From positions 49,478,500 through 49,542,499 of the forward strand of contig NC_091930.1 in NCBI RefSeq assembly GCF_041260155.1: a stretch of DNA of 64,000 nt, given 5' to 3'. Below the pieces are notes generated by a model. The model was not told the origin of the DNA, did no database searches, and saw only the letters and a list, made by a program, of their open reading frames with translations. This document shows positions 24,566 to 37,819 of this stretch, one piece after another (positions within the stretch are counted from its first letter, which is position 1; each line of letters starts with the position of its first letter). The position numbers were made by a program, and so were the translations under genes. This stretch comes from Ptychodera flava. Its lineage: Eukaryota > Hemichordata > Enteropneusta > Ptychoderidae.

Positions 24566-25280
24566 TAGCGACAAACAATTTAAGCCTTAGTAATTCAGAA
24601 CCTAGCAAATCCCGACATGAGGTTGTCATGGTGACTTTTGGCCGTTTCTAAAAAAACTAGGGTATACAGTTATTATCGTAAGGTCATGATCTAAATTTAA
24701 GGGCTAACGTTTTTCCCATTTGACCTATCTATTGTATAATGACCGAAATAAACAAAATGGCTTTGTTCCAATCACGTTACTAAAAAACTACTTTCGCTGT
24801 CGCTGAATTTTATAATGCCAGCCTCGTAAGTGGTATTCATCCTCCTATCCCATATCACATTTACTTTGAATCAACCACATATTGAAAGGAATGGTCCATT
24901 AATATGATTGGGGGTGTCGTCGTTTTGTGCTATTTGTGTCATATTCGGGCGCACATAATAATTGTAACTGTGTGACAGATATCCCTTGGAGGTGGTAACG
25001 AATACACGAATGAAAAGGGGTGTTCACGAGTCGTTCTTTACAGGGTTGCCTCGATCTCATACAGGTGTAGTTGTCGTGCATCAAGACCGTTATTACTTGA
25101 ACTATAATACGTAGCCCATAGAATTCGCATAGACGTTCCGTGCTTGTGACAGATCGGTGGAGCACCATTTTACGTGTCCTTCAGTTCAGTTCTCTTGAAT
25201 GAGTCAAAATGAATGCCTTAGGACGCGTCTGTTGGCTCCCTCCGTGCACCCTTGAACCGTGGCAAATGCATATTGGTCCC

Positions 25281-25985
25281 TAGCTGTGGAAACGCAGCTA
25301 TCTTTTGGCGGGGTTGCGTGCGTCTTTATGTGGGTCAAAGGTCAACCCCGCCACGGATAGCTGCGGGCCAACTGCGAGCGAAAGTGGGTCTATTACGACG
25401 ACACAACATGTATCGGAACTTTGAACGGCAAAATAAACCAAAGTGAGCGTAATTCAATAAAATGACCTATACCTGCCTGAACTCTGATTATTGCTCATTC
25501 CCTAACTCCTTTTGTGAACAAAATTTCTGGTTCGTTTACGTTATTTCGGCTGATTTTCCAAGGAGTACTCAAGATTTTCACTCCAGCAGCGAACTTTGAC
25601 TTCTATTGATATGCTAATAAGGATCTGACCGAACGAGCGACGTCTGTATTAGCATATCAATAGAAGTCAAAGTTCGCTGCTGGAGTGAAAATCTTGAGTA
25701 CTCCTTGGAAAATCAGCCGAAATTACGTAAACGAACCAGAAATTTTGTTCACAAAAGGAGTTAGGGAATAAGCAATAATCAGAGTTCAGGCAGGTATAGG
25801 TCATTTTATTGAATTACGCTCACTTTGGTTTATTTTGCCGTTCAAAGTTCCGATACATGTTGTGTCGTCGTAATAGACCCACTTTCGCTCGCAGTTGGCC
25901 CGCAGCTATCCGTGGCGGGGTTGACCTTTGACCCACATAAAGACGCACGCAACCCCGCCAACAGATAGCTGCGTTTCCACAGCTA
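25281..25985. mobile_element. 705-bp foldback transposon with 339-bp arms and 9-bp target duplication
   Basis: Left arm 25281-25619 and right arm 25647-25985 are near-identical reverse complements around a 27-nt loop. Termini are TAGCTGTGGAAACGCAGCTA and its complement. The flanks ATTGGTCCC (25272-25280) and ATTGGTCTC (25986-25994) look like a 9-bp target-site duplication with one difference, the size typical of Mutator-like elements. No protein. It ends 15 bp from the stop codon of the NHL-module gene, inside its probable 3' UTR. Confidence 0.88.
25805..25834 (-). promoter_or_regulatory. Candidate poly(A) signals for the NHL-module gene, inside the foldback
   Basis: On the minus strand, AATAAA occurs at 25829-25834 and 25805-25810, about 180-205 nt after the stop codon. 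No nearer AATAAA was noticed, so the transposon may supply the 3' end of the transcript. This is inference. Confidence 0.35.
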
Positions 25986-26009
25986 ATTGGTCTCAGACTG
26001 CGTCTCACT

Positions 26010-26833
26010 TCACAAGTTCAGGATGCTAACCCGGTGCTTTTGGTGCTCTGTAACTGCGATAACGAACGGACTGATAACTGCCACGTCAATCGGTCCTTTG
26101 AGCTGCCCTTGACCTATCGTGTACAGAAACTTTCCCTCGCCTGTGTACTTGGCGATCCGGTCGTTCCAGAAGTCGCAGATATAGACATTGTCCTCCTGAT
26201 CGACGTCGATTCCGTAAGGCGTGACGACAGAACTGGCAGTGCTGAACGATGATTGCAGTCGCCCGTTGCAATCGTAGGTCTGTATGACTGGACGCCCGTT
26301 TCCTGGAACGATGACGTGCCCCTTGCTGTTGACGGTGAGGGCGCATGGATACTGCGTCTGACCCTCGGCGGCGCTGTAGGTCGCAAATTCTCCAAGGTGG
26401 CGACCGTCGAGGGTGTACTTACGAATGCACGACCTACCCTCTTGGACATCGGTGACAAGCACTTGGCCTTGTGGAGTGACAGTGATTCCACGCGGCACAA
26501 TCCCTTCCTTCGGGCCGAATATCCTTAATACTTGGTCGTACTCATTGCAGACGACGATTTGATTATTGCTGATGTCTGTAACGAAGAACTTGCCGTCGTC
26601 GCTGTAAGCGATCCCGAAAGGCATGAAGGGTCGAAGAAACTTCTTGAACTCTGACGTCACCTTGCACAGCCCGCGACGGTCGAGCACCTGCAGCCGATGG
26701 TTATCCTTGTCGGAGATGACCATCTTCCCATGTTTGTTGATGATGATCCCACAGGGATGGTTAAACATGCCAGGCTTAGTACCTCTTGATCCAAAAGCAA
26801 GAGGTGTTCGTGCAATGACTGAGTGATTAACTG
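26010..26833 (-). CDS. NHL-module gene exon 15: six-blade NHL beta-propeller
   Basis: Acceptor CTTTACTTTTCAACAG, phase 1, 273 codons then TGA. Six NHL-type blades: [87 protein letters not shown] and [20 protein letters not shown]. The pattern G-h-x-h-x(4)-G-x-h-x-V-x-D-x3-N-x-h is that of TRIM2/3/32/71-type propellers, which bind RNA or proteins. GC is clearly higher than in the surrounding introns. Confidence 0.9.
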
Positions 26834-29800
26834 CTGTTGAAAAGTAAAGAAACACAGTCACTAATTATTTTAACAACACACAGTAACGGTACCCATCTGT
26901 ATTTCTCAGAGTTTTCGTTGCATATGTGTCTATCTCAGTACTAACTGTACGTATGTACGTATGTATGTATGTATGTATGTATGTATGTATGTATGTATGT
27001 ATGTATGTATGTATGTATGTATGTATGTATGTATGTATGTATGTATGTATGTATGTATGTATGTATGTATGTATGTATGTATGTATGTATGTATGTATGT
27101 ATGTATGTATGCAAGTATGTAATATTATGTATGCCTATATTTAATGTCTGTCTGTCTCTTTTTGTGCTTACGTTAATTCAGAATGAATGCTAAAATTAGC
27201 ATACCATGCCATTTGTATGCTCATTTCAAATGCGATGTGTTAATAAGGGAATTCTCTCGTAACTACCTTGAATCTCTGGTAACAGTTTAACGCATCTCTG
27301 TCGCTGTTTCGCTGAAACCATCAAAGACATGGCGTCTAAGAACCATTTCCATTTGTCTTGATAGGTCTTCGTCTCTGGTACGGGTGTGTTCAGGCCTTTC
27401 TTGAGAAATTTTACACTCGTATGATCATAGGGCTTGGCGTTGGAGAAACTGCTACAATCTACGTTAAACACGAAATTGGATTGATTACTTATGTCCGTTT
27501 TATAGTGGTGATATTTATTAACCGCTCTGACTCGATAAGCACCGACCAATCAGAGAGCCCTTTTAAATAAAAAATCGTAAACCCAGAGAATAGGCCCACC
27601 TATGAACTTGTGATTTCTTTCCCCTTGTATTGCAAAACAAAAGAAAAACAAACGGACCCCTTCGCTGTTTTGTTGCAACATTTGGTCTTGATAGGGTTTT
27701 GTCATCCGGGGAACTTGTCCAATCGTAGAGTGTGTAGTGAGCGATTTGTGTTAAAAGTCATTATGATACACTATTCATAAATAACTACCTCTATTCGTAC
27801 ACGACTACTACCGGTACAGATACTAGAATCGTGTAATATTGCAATAAGCTTACTTAGCAAAATTTTACTGACCTACAATTTTAACAGCAGTAGACGAGTA
27901 GTTTTCATAATCCAAGGCAGTCATCATCGTGTTCCACTTGTCAAGGACCTTCGACCACGCTTGATGATTTGTCCTCGGTATGAGAAGAGTGTTGTCGATA
28001 GCCGAGTCAGCGTCCATGGCATGGATGCGGTTGTCATCGCCTCTAAAGCGACCAAGAATTTCTGTAGGAAAAAGAAAAATCCGTGACAGGAATGATCATT
28101 GGGGATTGGGTGATTGAAGTACTGTGTACCCGTGCATCGCAGTGACTCAAGCCACAAACGGCATACGATTCTTGTGGATGGATTCCATTCTCATAATTGT
28201 ATGAATCATCATCACTTGCATCATGATGGTAAGTTTGGAGACAAAGTGTTTCAAATCAATAGGACATGAATGAGGGAGCCATTGGGCTATGAGCCAGGGA
28301 TCGAGTATTTATTTAGAGGCCCACAAAAAGCGGACCGGTTCGTATCTAAAAATTCGTGTCGACTAAATTTCACTCATATCGCTTGAAATAGAAATATTGT
28401 TAACCGTAACTTTTGTATTGAAAATCAAAAATGACCCAACAACCGTTGCTAAAAATAAGCACGATAATGCATGCAAGAGTTAAAAGAAGAATATCATTTC
28501 ACCCGGCGGCCAATGATTATAGAATGATTCGGGATGTACTCATTTTACAGACCAAGACCATATTGCTCAAGATTGCATGATGTATTTGTAATTGATGATA
28601 TTTAGTAATTAGAGGCCCGCCTCTGATCCAGCAACACCCTTCGTAACTTAGCAGTGCTGATAAAAACGCAAAAGTTAATTCAGTGACTGTTTCAAGGCTC
28701 TGGAAGAAGGATGTATCTAATATCAGGACCTAATCTCGCAATATTCTACGCTTTGTGTATGCGATTGATTTAAACTCCCATGTCATGTGACGGAATTTCA
28801 GATGCCATGAAATACTCGTGAAGAGAACCTAGTGTTACGAAGATGTCTGAATTTCCTCATGGATTCATTATATTAAGAAACAGATTGCGATTACTTCATT
28901 CCGTGATTGGTTTGCGGTATACATGTCTAGTTGTCTTAACAATGGAGGTGATCTGCACTTCTTAATTGAATTTAAAAAATAAGAAACTCACCATTCTTTA
29001 CTTCGCCAGGTGACCTGATACTACTCTTCGGTTTCTCGTCTCCTAACTTCATGGCTTTCAAGATCCATCGTCTAAGTTCTCTGTCCCACACTTGGTACAG
29101 ATTCATGGGTATTAGTGTGATCACTGGGCCACTGCCTTCACTGTGTTCCGTATATGAGTCAAACTCTGCATCGCTCAGGTAGGTGTCTCTGATCGCACTT
29201 TTGAAGTTTTTCTCTAGTCCTGTTGACAATCGCAGACAATTGTTAAGTTATTTATACAGAAATCGCGCCGTGTCATTCATTATATGATACGGTGTTGTGC
29301 AGGAAGGATGCCGTACATATACATGGCACATGGTTATGCGAATATCCATTAACGGTAGACGAATCTGATTTATCGAAGTACTATCGCCCAGGCATTAAAA
29401 ATGCCTACGTTGCACCATGTGGCTTCTATCGATTAACGTCGCCAAAAGATATTTCAAATTTCAAAGTTTTGGTCATCAAATTTCAAGCAGTGTGCAAAAG
29501 ATCTCACCTTGGATGTTAGGAATGGTGGCAGCTAGCTTGGATTGACCAACTACCGTGACCATGGCGTTCCAGGTATCTCTCAGCTTGACCCAATGCTGGT
29601 ACACCTTTTCAACGTCAGTGACAGCCTTGCTCGACCCACCGCCCCCCTGCTTTCCGTACACGTGATCCTTGAATTCTGAATTTAAGATAAGGAGACCGTT
29701 AGACGTCATTGCGTAGTGTATGAGTCACTGTGTACTCACTTTTGAATACAAGTGCAAGCGCAAGTATTCGTCATATTAGGTAAGTACTGCTATGTAAATT

Positions 29801-32800
29801 ATTAATGACAGCGCCCTCTTTGCTCTACCCTATCATCAGTGTTACGGATGTTAACTTTGACACACTGGACGGCTGGCAAATTTCATCATTTTTTACATGA
29901 CTCAGTTAGATTGATGCATCTGAATGTCAACATTTTTCACTGTCACCGTGCCGAGTTTTTGACAAACTTTATCGTACATTTGTACCCAAATGTAAAGCGG
30001 TGGTGGAAAAATCGACTAAAAGTATTTCCCTTTTGTCCATCATTGCTGGTATAGTGACCGCCACTACCCTCACCGTTTCTATCGATGTAAATCCGCACTA
30101 TTGTTTTGCCAGTAGTAATTAATAGGGTAACTTCTTTTTCCTAAAGCCTGTTAAAATTGCAACATATAATAGCTTGTAGTGCGTGTTAAATCGACCACTT
30201 CTCACTCATGAACAAGTTTCGTTTATTGCCTATAGTCTGCCGTTCCGTGTACTTTAAATCGCCGACTGTTTTCTTCCACTGATTACTACTCAGTGATCGA
30301 AAAACTAACCTTACTTGACCGTTTGGTACTAACATCTCCCTTACCTTGCACCTGTTTTAAACTTGTCTTGTAATCTTCGTATCCGAGGGCCATTAACATC
30401 TCATGACCAGTTTCAAGTATGCTAGGCCATTGACCGTGAGCATGGCTGCCGAATAAAGAGAAGGGAATTTTTCATCCTCTAAGTGACTGCTAATATGAAT
30501 ATTGCAAGATGAAAAATCTATATCTATGAGGGCGCACTTGTTAATTTTACAATGAGGTTCAATGCATTGACTCCGTTTAATATATTAAAGGCAAGCTTGA
30601 AAATACCACAGTACGGATGACGTATGCATGAATACGTCAATCACATTAACCCTTTGAACCCGGCACTGAAAAAAATGTCCGCTTGATGTCATAGGTCACA
30701 AGGCAGGGCTCGAAATTAGCGGTAGTCCCGCGTCCACAGACTACCAACTTTTCCCCGGGGCTACCAAAACCCATGAAATGGTAGCCCACATGGACTACCA
30801 AAGCCTGGGACATGAAATTACTTAGTTCGACATGATGTTGATCGCTTTTCGATGACCGACGCTCAAACAGTCAACCTAGCTGGACACAGAAAGGCCAGAC
30901 TATGGCTTTGTCATGCAAATTGAAAGGTGACAGTGCAGTCGAATTTGCTGCGACAAACTTTCATCGAAATATCATTACCTGAACTGATGTACTTGGATGA
31001 CAGGCTTGGGAAATGATGGCCAATGAAAATTCATTTTCGTAGTTATTTAATCACAATGTATCAATCGCAATTAAATACAAATTATAAATAGCGTCCCTAG
31101 TACTAAACCCAACACTCGCCTTGGCCGACTTTATCTGATACGTGTCAACATGAGTATTATGAATTATTTCCGAAAAAAAAATCTTCATTTAAACATGGGC
31201 TACCAGACCTTGTCACTGGGCTACCAACTTCAGAAAATGGTAGCCCAATGGGACTACCAGTAGAAAAGTTAATTTCGAGCCCTGCAAGGGGTCAGGGTGC
31301 AAAGGGTTAAGAAAAAGAATGAACTTCTATAGGTCAAATTGAGAACAATGAACGAAATTTAGCTGACTTGTATTTCTTATTCAATTTCTGTTATACTTAA
31401 AGCCCCAATAGTGGCAACTGTGTAATAAACCGATCTCAAAATATCTTCAGTTTCCGAGAACTTTCATTGAATAAGACCCATTAGAGACTGAAAAAGTGTG
31501 TACACTGTTATAAGTGTGGAAAGTGGCATGTAATTTCAAACGTTTCCACATTATTGTAGATTTCCCGCCATTTTCAAAAACTAATCATATGACAGAGAAA
31601 ATAAAGATTACAACAACAAAATGTTGGCCATCATGCGTGGTGCATTCAAGTAAATAGCATCATGCTTGTTTCTTTTACTACCACGATGTGTATGTGCAGG
31701 AAATACTGATTTTTACACTTTTCTGTGGGGTGCTATTTTATGAGTGCGGCCGCATCCGTTTATTATTCAACCTGTTAAAACGTCACGGTGTAGGCATGGT
31801 CCAAATCAGCGAGCAGTGATACGTCTATACACGTCCTTCAATTAGCACGTTTACACGAACCAACTTTGGTTTGAAAATAAAATCATGATAATAATTCTTA
31901 AAATTAGCAGCTATTGGGGCTTTAATGATAACCGTTTATGTGCCAATCTAACTGAATGTTATTTGAACATATTAAATTAAGCAATATAAATTGGTCTCTT
32001 CTTCATGAACTTCAATTTAACGGACGGTACATTTCTTAGGATAAACTACATAAGTCACTGATAAACACACTTTTGAGGATGACAAAATAGGAATTGGGAT
32101 TCAACGTGGAACCTACGCAAACTTACTTCAACCAGTCGGTCAATACCAGTTCAGGAATGCTGATGAAGTGATCGCTATCGTCGCTGTTTTCGATGTAAGA
32201 CATGCAAACTCGTCTCCTTCTGGCAGTAAATGCAGTTTCCGGCATCTTTAACACTGTAATGGAATAATAAACATATTGTTAAGTTACCGACCATCCTATA
32301 CACCTATCTACCTACCTACTACTACCTAACTACATACCTACCTACTACCTACATACATAAAATACATAATATATATACATACACACACACACAACACACA
32401 CATACATACATACATACATACATACATACATACATACATACATACATACATACAGACAGACAGACAGACATACAGACAGACAGACATACAGACAGACAGA
32501 CAGACAGACAGACTAACTTACTGAAACTCATGCGATGACTCTTTTATGATGAAAGTATACATACTGAAGATTGTTGCTTATAGTCTTCGAGCGAAAAAAT
32601 ACATAAAAAGATACAACACCAAAATCACTCACAGTTTAACCTTTGGATGTAAGTTGTCTTGCTACCGTATCCAAGAGTAGAAATCAGAGAGTTCCAGGCG
32701 TCTAAAGCTTTGAACCACATGTCATGCAGTGTCTTGGGCATCAAGATAATCTTCTTAAGTTTGTCTTCAACGTCTGCCTCTGATTGGTCCACACTGTGAC

Positions 32801-35800
32801 TTTGGTCTTCTTCCAAATCTGCGTAGTTCATGAAGAGGCAACATATTGAGAAATCGCCAAAATTTATTTGTTCGATAAGGTCAGGTATATAAATCTGTAG
32901 CATCGTTCTTTTAAGGGACCGTCAACTAAACGAACTCATTTTATCGGCCATAACACGTCGATTCTGGTAGTTTCATCAATAAATCATGATCTTTGTTATC
33001 ATACTAAAGCAATCTTACAAACATGTTTCTTCTCGGCTAAAACGTGCATTAATCAAACACTCGTTTCATGCAAATAAACTATTGTACGGTCAAAATGTAT
33101 GCAATATACTAGTATCATCCAGGGATATTATCTGAGGGGTGCAACAGCGCCCTCATGCTGTTGGCTTTACCTTACCTGGTAATTTAGGAAGCGTCAATCG
33201 ATACTGCCTGTAACCGAGGCACGACACCATCACGTTCCACGCGTCGAGCAATTTCCTCCATTCACTGTACGCAGCCTCTGGGACTGACATCATGACTTGG
33301 CTTGCATCGTTTGCGACCGTGTCCTCCATGGGTGTCGGCGGCTTGTTCTGCGCATGCTCGTCTACTGGGGCGTCGTTGTTCTGGAGTCGTCGCGGTGGCT
33401 TTTCATAGGAACTAAACCTTTTAGCTAATAATAGAAAGGCGGAAGTTGAGTGAGTGTTGATAGCGCAGCGTAGTTTTGAAATGTGCAGATACGGAACACA
33501 GTCCGGAATAACTATAAATTTCAGAGGCACTTTACAATGATTTACCGCCAAAAATAAACTGAGTACAGTTGCTGCGATGTTAGGATACCATGGCAATGAT
33601 CACATATTTACCGACTTATTATTATTTCTTGAAACATGATACTGGCATGTTTTTTATGTCTAGAAGGCCTTTTTGTTTACATATAGATATTATTTTTCCT
33701 GTTTCGGGTGTCCTTTCCGTCTTTCCTATGGTCACTGCTTGGGTTCTGCATACTGAGTGTCCATCCGTTGCCGGTTGTCCGGTCGATTTGATTCCCACTA
33801 TAACCCATGACCTACCTTGCACCTTCGAAATCGACGCCTTGGACGAGATATTTATCTTACAGCCTTTCAGTAATTTCTCCCAGGCCACGCATATCGTCAG
33901 GGGCATTGGTATCGTGATGTCGTCTTTGAGGTCTGTCTTTGTGAGAACCACCGATTTCCTTACATCGCGGCGGTCGACTCTCGGCGTCTGCTCGTTTCCT
34001 AGGACGAGGAGGAGAAAAAAAAGTTTGCTTTGCTACGTGTTGGCAGTGTAATTCAGATAAATTCAGCATGTGTTGTTACCAACAGTTAAAATAATCCTAC
34101 AGTCCGCTCCTTAAAGGGACAGTCTCCAATCCCTGGTTTCCGAAAACCCTATCCTAGACATGCGTTTACCGAAACATGGTCTCACTATTGTCATACTCGA
34201 GCTGAAGTCGGTATATGTTTTGTCAAAGTTTAATCGATAATAGTGAATTTTAAAATGCCCTTTGGTTAAATGAAAGTGGATAATATGTTCCCTTCTATTT
34301 TGTTTTGACTAATTTTCACTCTAAAGTCATTTTCACGATCATACCCGACCTTCACACATCACCCAACATACCTGGGCAAATGCACAGGGCGGCCATATTG
34401 TTTTCAGCCTGCTGTGACGTAATAGCCAGGTCCCAGTCGTCGACTGAGTTACACCATTGCTGGTATATTGTGCTTGGCAACGGTTTGAAAGCAGAGTCCT
34501 TACACTCGTCAGTTTCGAGTGTTCCATATCCTGAAAGAAACAACGCGTAATTACATGTATATATCACTGAGATCACGTCATAAACGCCTGAAAGGTCAAA
34601 AGTTCGTACATTTCAGGTTAAAAGTAGTATACACATATTGACTGGGCATGAGCGTCACAGCATGCATTTGTTGCCCAAGGTCCTTAGAGTGCCCCAAAAC
34701 TGTTACAGGAGGCCGTGTGCCGACGGAAACAGACTGCTATCGGACGACTCTCTAGCCTAGATTGCTTTTCCCTTCGCTTGCCTCCGTACCTCCGTCTTCA
34801 CACGGTAGTGAAGACAGAGGTACGGAGGCAAGCGAAGGAAAAGCAATCTAGGCTAACGACTCTCATGCCCAAGGGGAAACAAACGTATGTTGTTGTCCGA
34901 AATATAGCCAGTCAATATGTGTTATGTAATACACCCCGTCAAATCTTCTCATAAAATATCGAGAAGTTCCTCAGCTATCATCCCTATCGTCTCAGTTGCA
35001 GACGATAGGGTCATCTCTTCACGCGTTTTACAATGTGTGCATCGTCAAACTCTCCCACTTTATAGCTATTGCAAACTGTTTACCGGTTAACAGTTTCGGA
35101 AACTGTTGACCGGTACATGTATCTTGCTCTTTGCATGTATCAGCATAAAAAATGGTGCATCAAACATGAACATAAATTAACGAATCACAATGTAGAGTTA
35201 TATAAATTGTTAACAGCAGCAATGTATTCAAGTCACCGTATTTCACATCCTTTCCTCACTGACGAACGCTTTCAGCGAGTTTGCATATTCAGACCCGATT
35301 TCTTTATGCACTTCTAATCATTTCTATCTCGTTGATACTCAGGCTGAGAACCAAGAATGTTGAAAAGTGGCACATAGGATTGTTGGATAAGTGGGTTTGT
35401 CAAAATGAAACAAAATATAGTTACGTGCAAAATTATGATCTATTGAACACATCTACATGTAAAAGCGTATATTATAAAAACATTCACACCCATTATCACC
35501 ACTTATAACAATGGGTTAGGGTCAAACCATAGCTGTGAAGGGGTTAAAATTATGTCGGAGTTTACGACCAGTTAGCCATATTGAATGGACGTAGATATAT
35601 CAATCTTATGTTTAATATGACGATAACCATCATGCCTTGCAGTAAATTTCGGCACCACGTGCCCAATCTAGACCAACTCATCACTATCTCGATGAAAACC
35701 AAACTGACGATTGAAAACCCGTCATAAATCTTAGTTTCACTTCCTACCATAATTTATTTCCATTAATTTGATACAGGCAGAGCAGTCTGTTCACGCTGAG

Positions 35801-35956
35801 ATTTTCGTTGTGTACGGCGAGCTTACTTATATATTCTGAAGTAGTATAATCTGTATATCCATTATACTGCTCATAGACTCAACTACTTACTTATATCGAC
35901 CCACACTTAACCTTTAATCAGATGAAATATTTGGTTCCTACGGGCACAGAGAGTAC

Positions 35957-36011
<55 letters not shown>

Positions 36012-37737
36012 CACATATATAATGTTTATCACGGTGCAAAGACTCGATACCTTTACTTTTCACCGTCGAAGAGTGCTGCTTCGTTTCTTCGATGGCCGTT
36101 TTGACTGATTCCAATATGGTACACCATCGTTGATAGGTCCCCTTCGGTACCATGACAACGCGCCTGGTTTCCTTGCCATTTCCCGTCCTGTAATCTGATT
36201 GGTTTATTGAAATTCTCCTAGAGGTGCTGAGAACACGCTTCCTCTCTGAAAGGTCGATATAAGCCAACATGAAACTTCGGCAGGGTTTCTGTTTACATTT
36301 GACAGTCGGGATAAAGGGGGTCGCATTACTGATTTTATGAAGAGATAAACTCAGTTCACTGTATGATTCATTCGTCTCAATGTCATTGTACTGAGACTGT
36401 ATGATGACACCTTAAACGTCCCATTTGTTTATCAATGGACCGTTCACTTAGTCCGCTAGCAGGGTTTTCATCTCGAAAACATGTATTGCGCTGTTACACT
36501 GTTCAATCATGATGAGTTAAACACCAGTCTTTAATATCTTCCCTAACATTGTGCCACTTCTTTGGTCGTTATATCATTCCCGAAAGGTCTTCTTTGAACC
36601 ATAGTTGCCAACGACTCATGGTGTATAACCCTACCGCAATGATACACTGATGTTTGCGGATTCTGTTGTGTGTTAAAATAATCCCTAAAGTTTCTAGGCT
36701 GCAGTAGCGCGCCGCCGTCGATTGCTACCCTTGGTCCTATGGTTGACGTTGTTTAATAAAACTACTTTTCAGCAAGCTAAGGGGTGTTGAAGAGCATACA
36801 AAGTTAGCTGTCTCTACAAGCATTTCGTTAACATTCAATGATGTTTTTCTATTAATAGCAGCTTCTCCATCACTATCTGGACTCAATTCTGTTCTCAATA
36901 AAACAATGCACCGTACACTTTCCGTAATACATTAAGATATTGTACGTGATACCGGAACAAGAAAAAACTTAAACATTTGTATAAATTAACATACAATAGG
37001 CATGCTTATAGATAGAATAGAAATCCCATTGCGGTTATAACTTCGAACTTGTATTGTGTCTGTTAATTTTCAATTATTTTTGATCTTTCATAAGTGATAT
37101 TTTTTACTCCCGGAAAAGCATAGAGTTCACCTTGTCAACACAGTTCACATGTGTATAACTTCCGTCATTATTGGTAAATTTTACAAATGAATTTTGATGC
37201 GGGACAGAATCCATTTCTTATATTATGCTATGAATAATTATTTCATATTGTTCAAAATGCAATGAGTCGGCAAGGCTAATAAGATACTTTGTATTTAACC
37301 ACACTATAAGGAGTAAAAGAAGAAAATGCATATTTTCTTCAGCAAATTCACGGTAATGATATCAAAATTTACAGTTATTGTGCCCTTTTTTTTGGAAATT
37401 TTAACTCGCTCACCTGACAACTTGGCGATACTGGCCAGGTATGAAGCAAACTGTTTGACCGCAGCGATGACAATCAAGGTTTCCAATATCCCCGCCCATT
37501 GCTCATGTCTGGCCCCGGGCACAGTGACGTACAGTCTGTCACGGGTTGCCTCTCTTTCGTTCACTTTCTCGTGTTTGCTGGTTTGCTTGTCGCTGTCGTC
37601 ACTTTTCGTCGTGGAGGTAGTAGATCCTTTTTTATTTCCTGCAACGGAACAAAGTGATCAAATTTTAGTAATTACTTGGCGACACTGTATGTGCAGTAAA
37701 GCTTAACCAACACAGTTTGCTCTCGATTCAGTAAATA

Positions 37738-37819
<82 letters not shown>

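Larger units (their letters stand above)
21377..25271. other. Intergenic, no gene seen
   Basis: A 156-codon open frame at 21420-21890 starts at GTG next to the foldback end and shows no domain. The stretch also contains a dispersed-repeat copy, a 53-bp palindrome and a CATA array. No host gene recognised. Confidence 0.5.

Noticed and set aside
25252-26008. Two identical 62-64-codon frames on opposite strands
   Set aside because: They are the same sequence in the two arms of the foldback transposon, not duplicated genes.
35281-35508. Plus-strand frame with [12 protein letters not shown], resembling the module core
   Set aside because: Wrong strand and no splice sites in phase; taken as chance.
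35562-35750. Minus-strand frame with [13 protein letters not shown], possibly a decayed module
   Set aside because: It lacks the Tyr/His, the fixed spacing and a phase-1 donor and acceptor; at most an old remnant.
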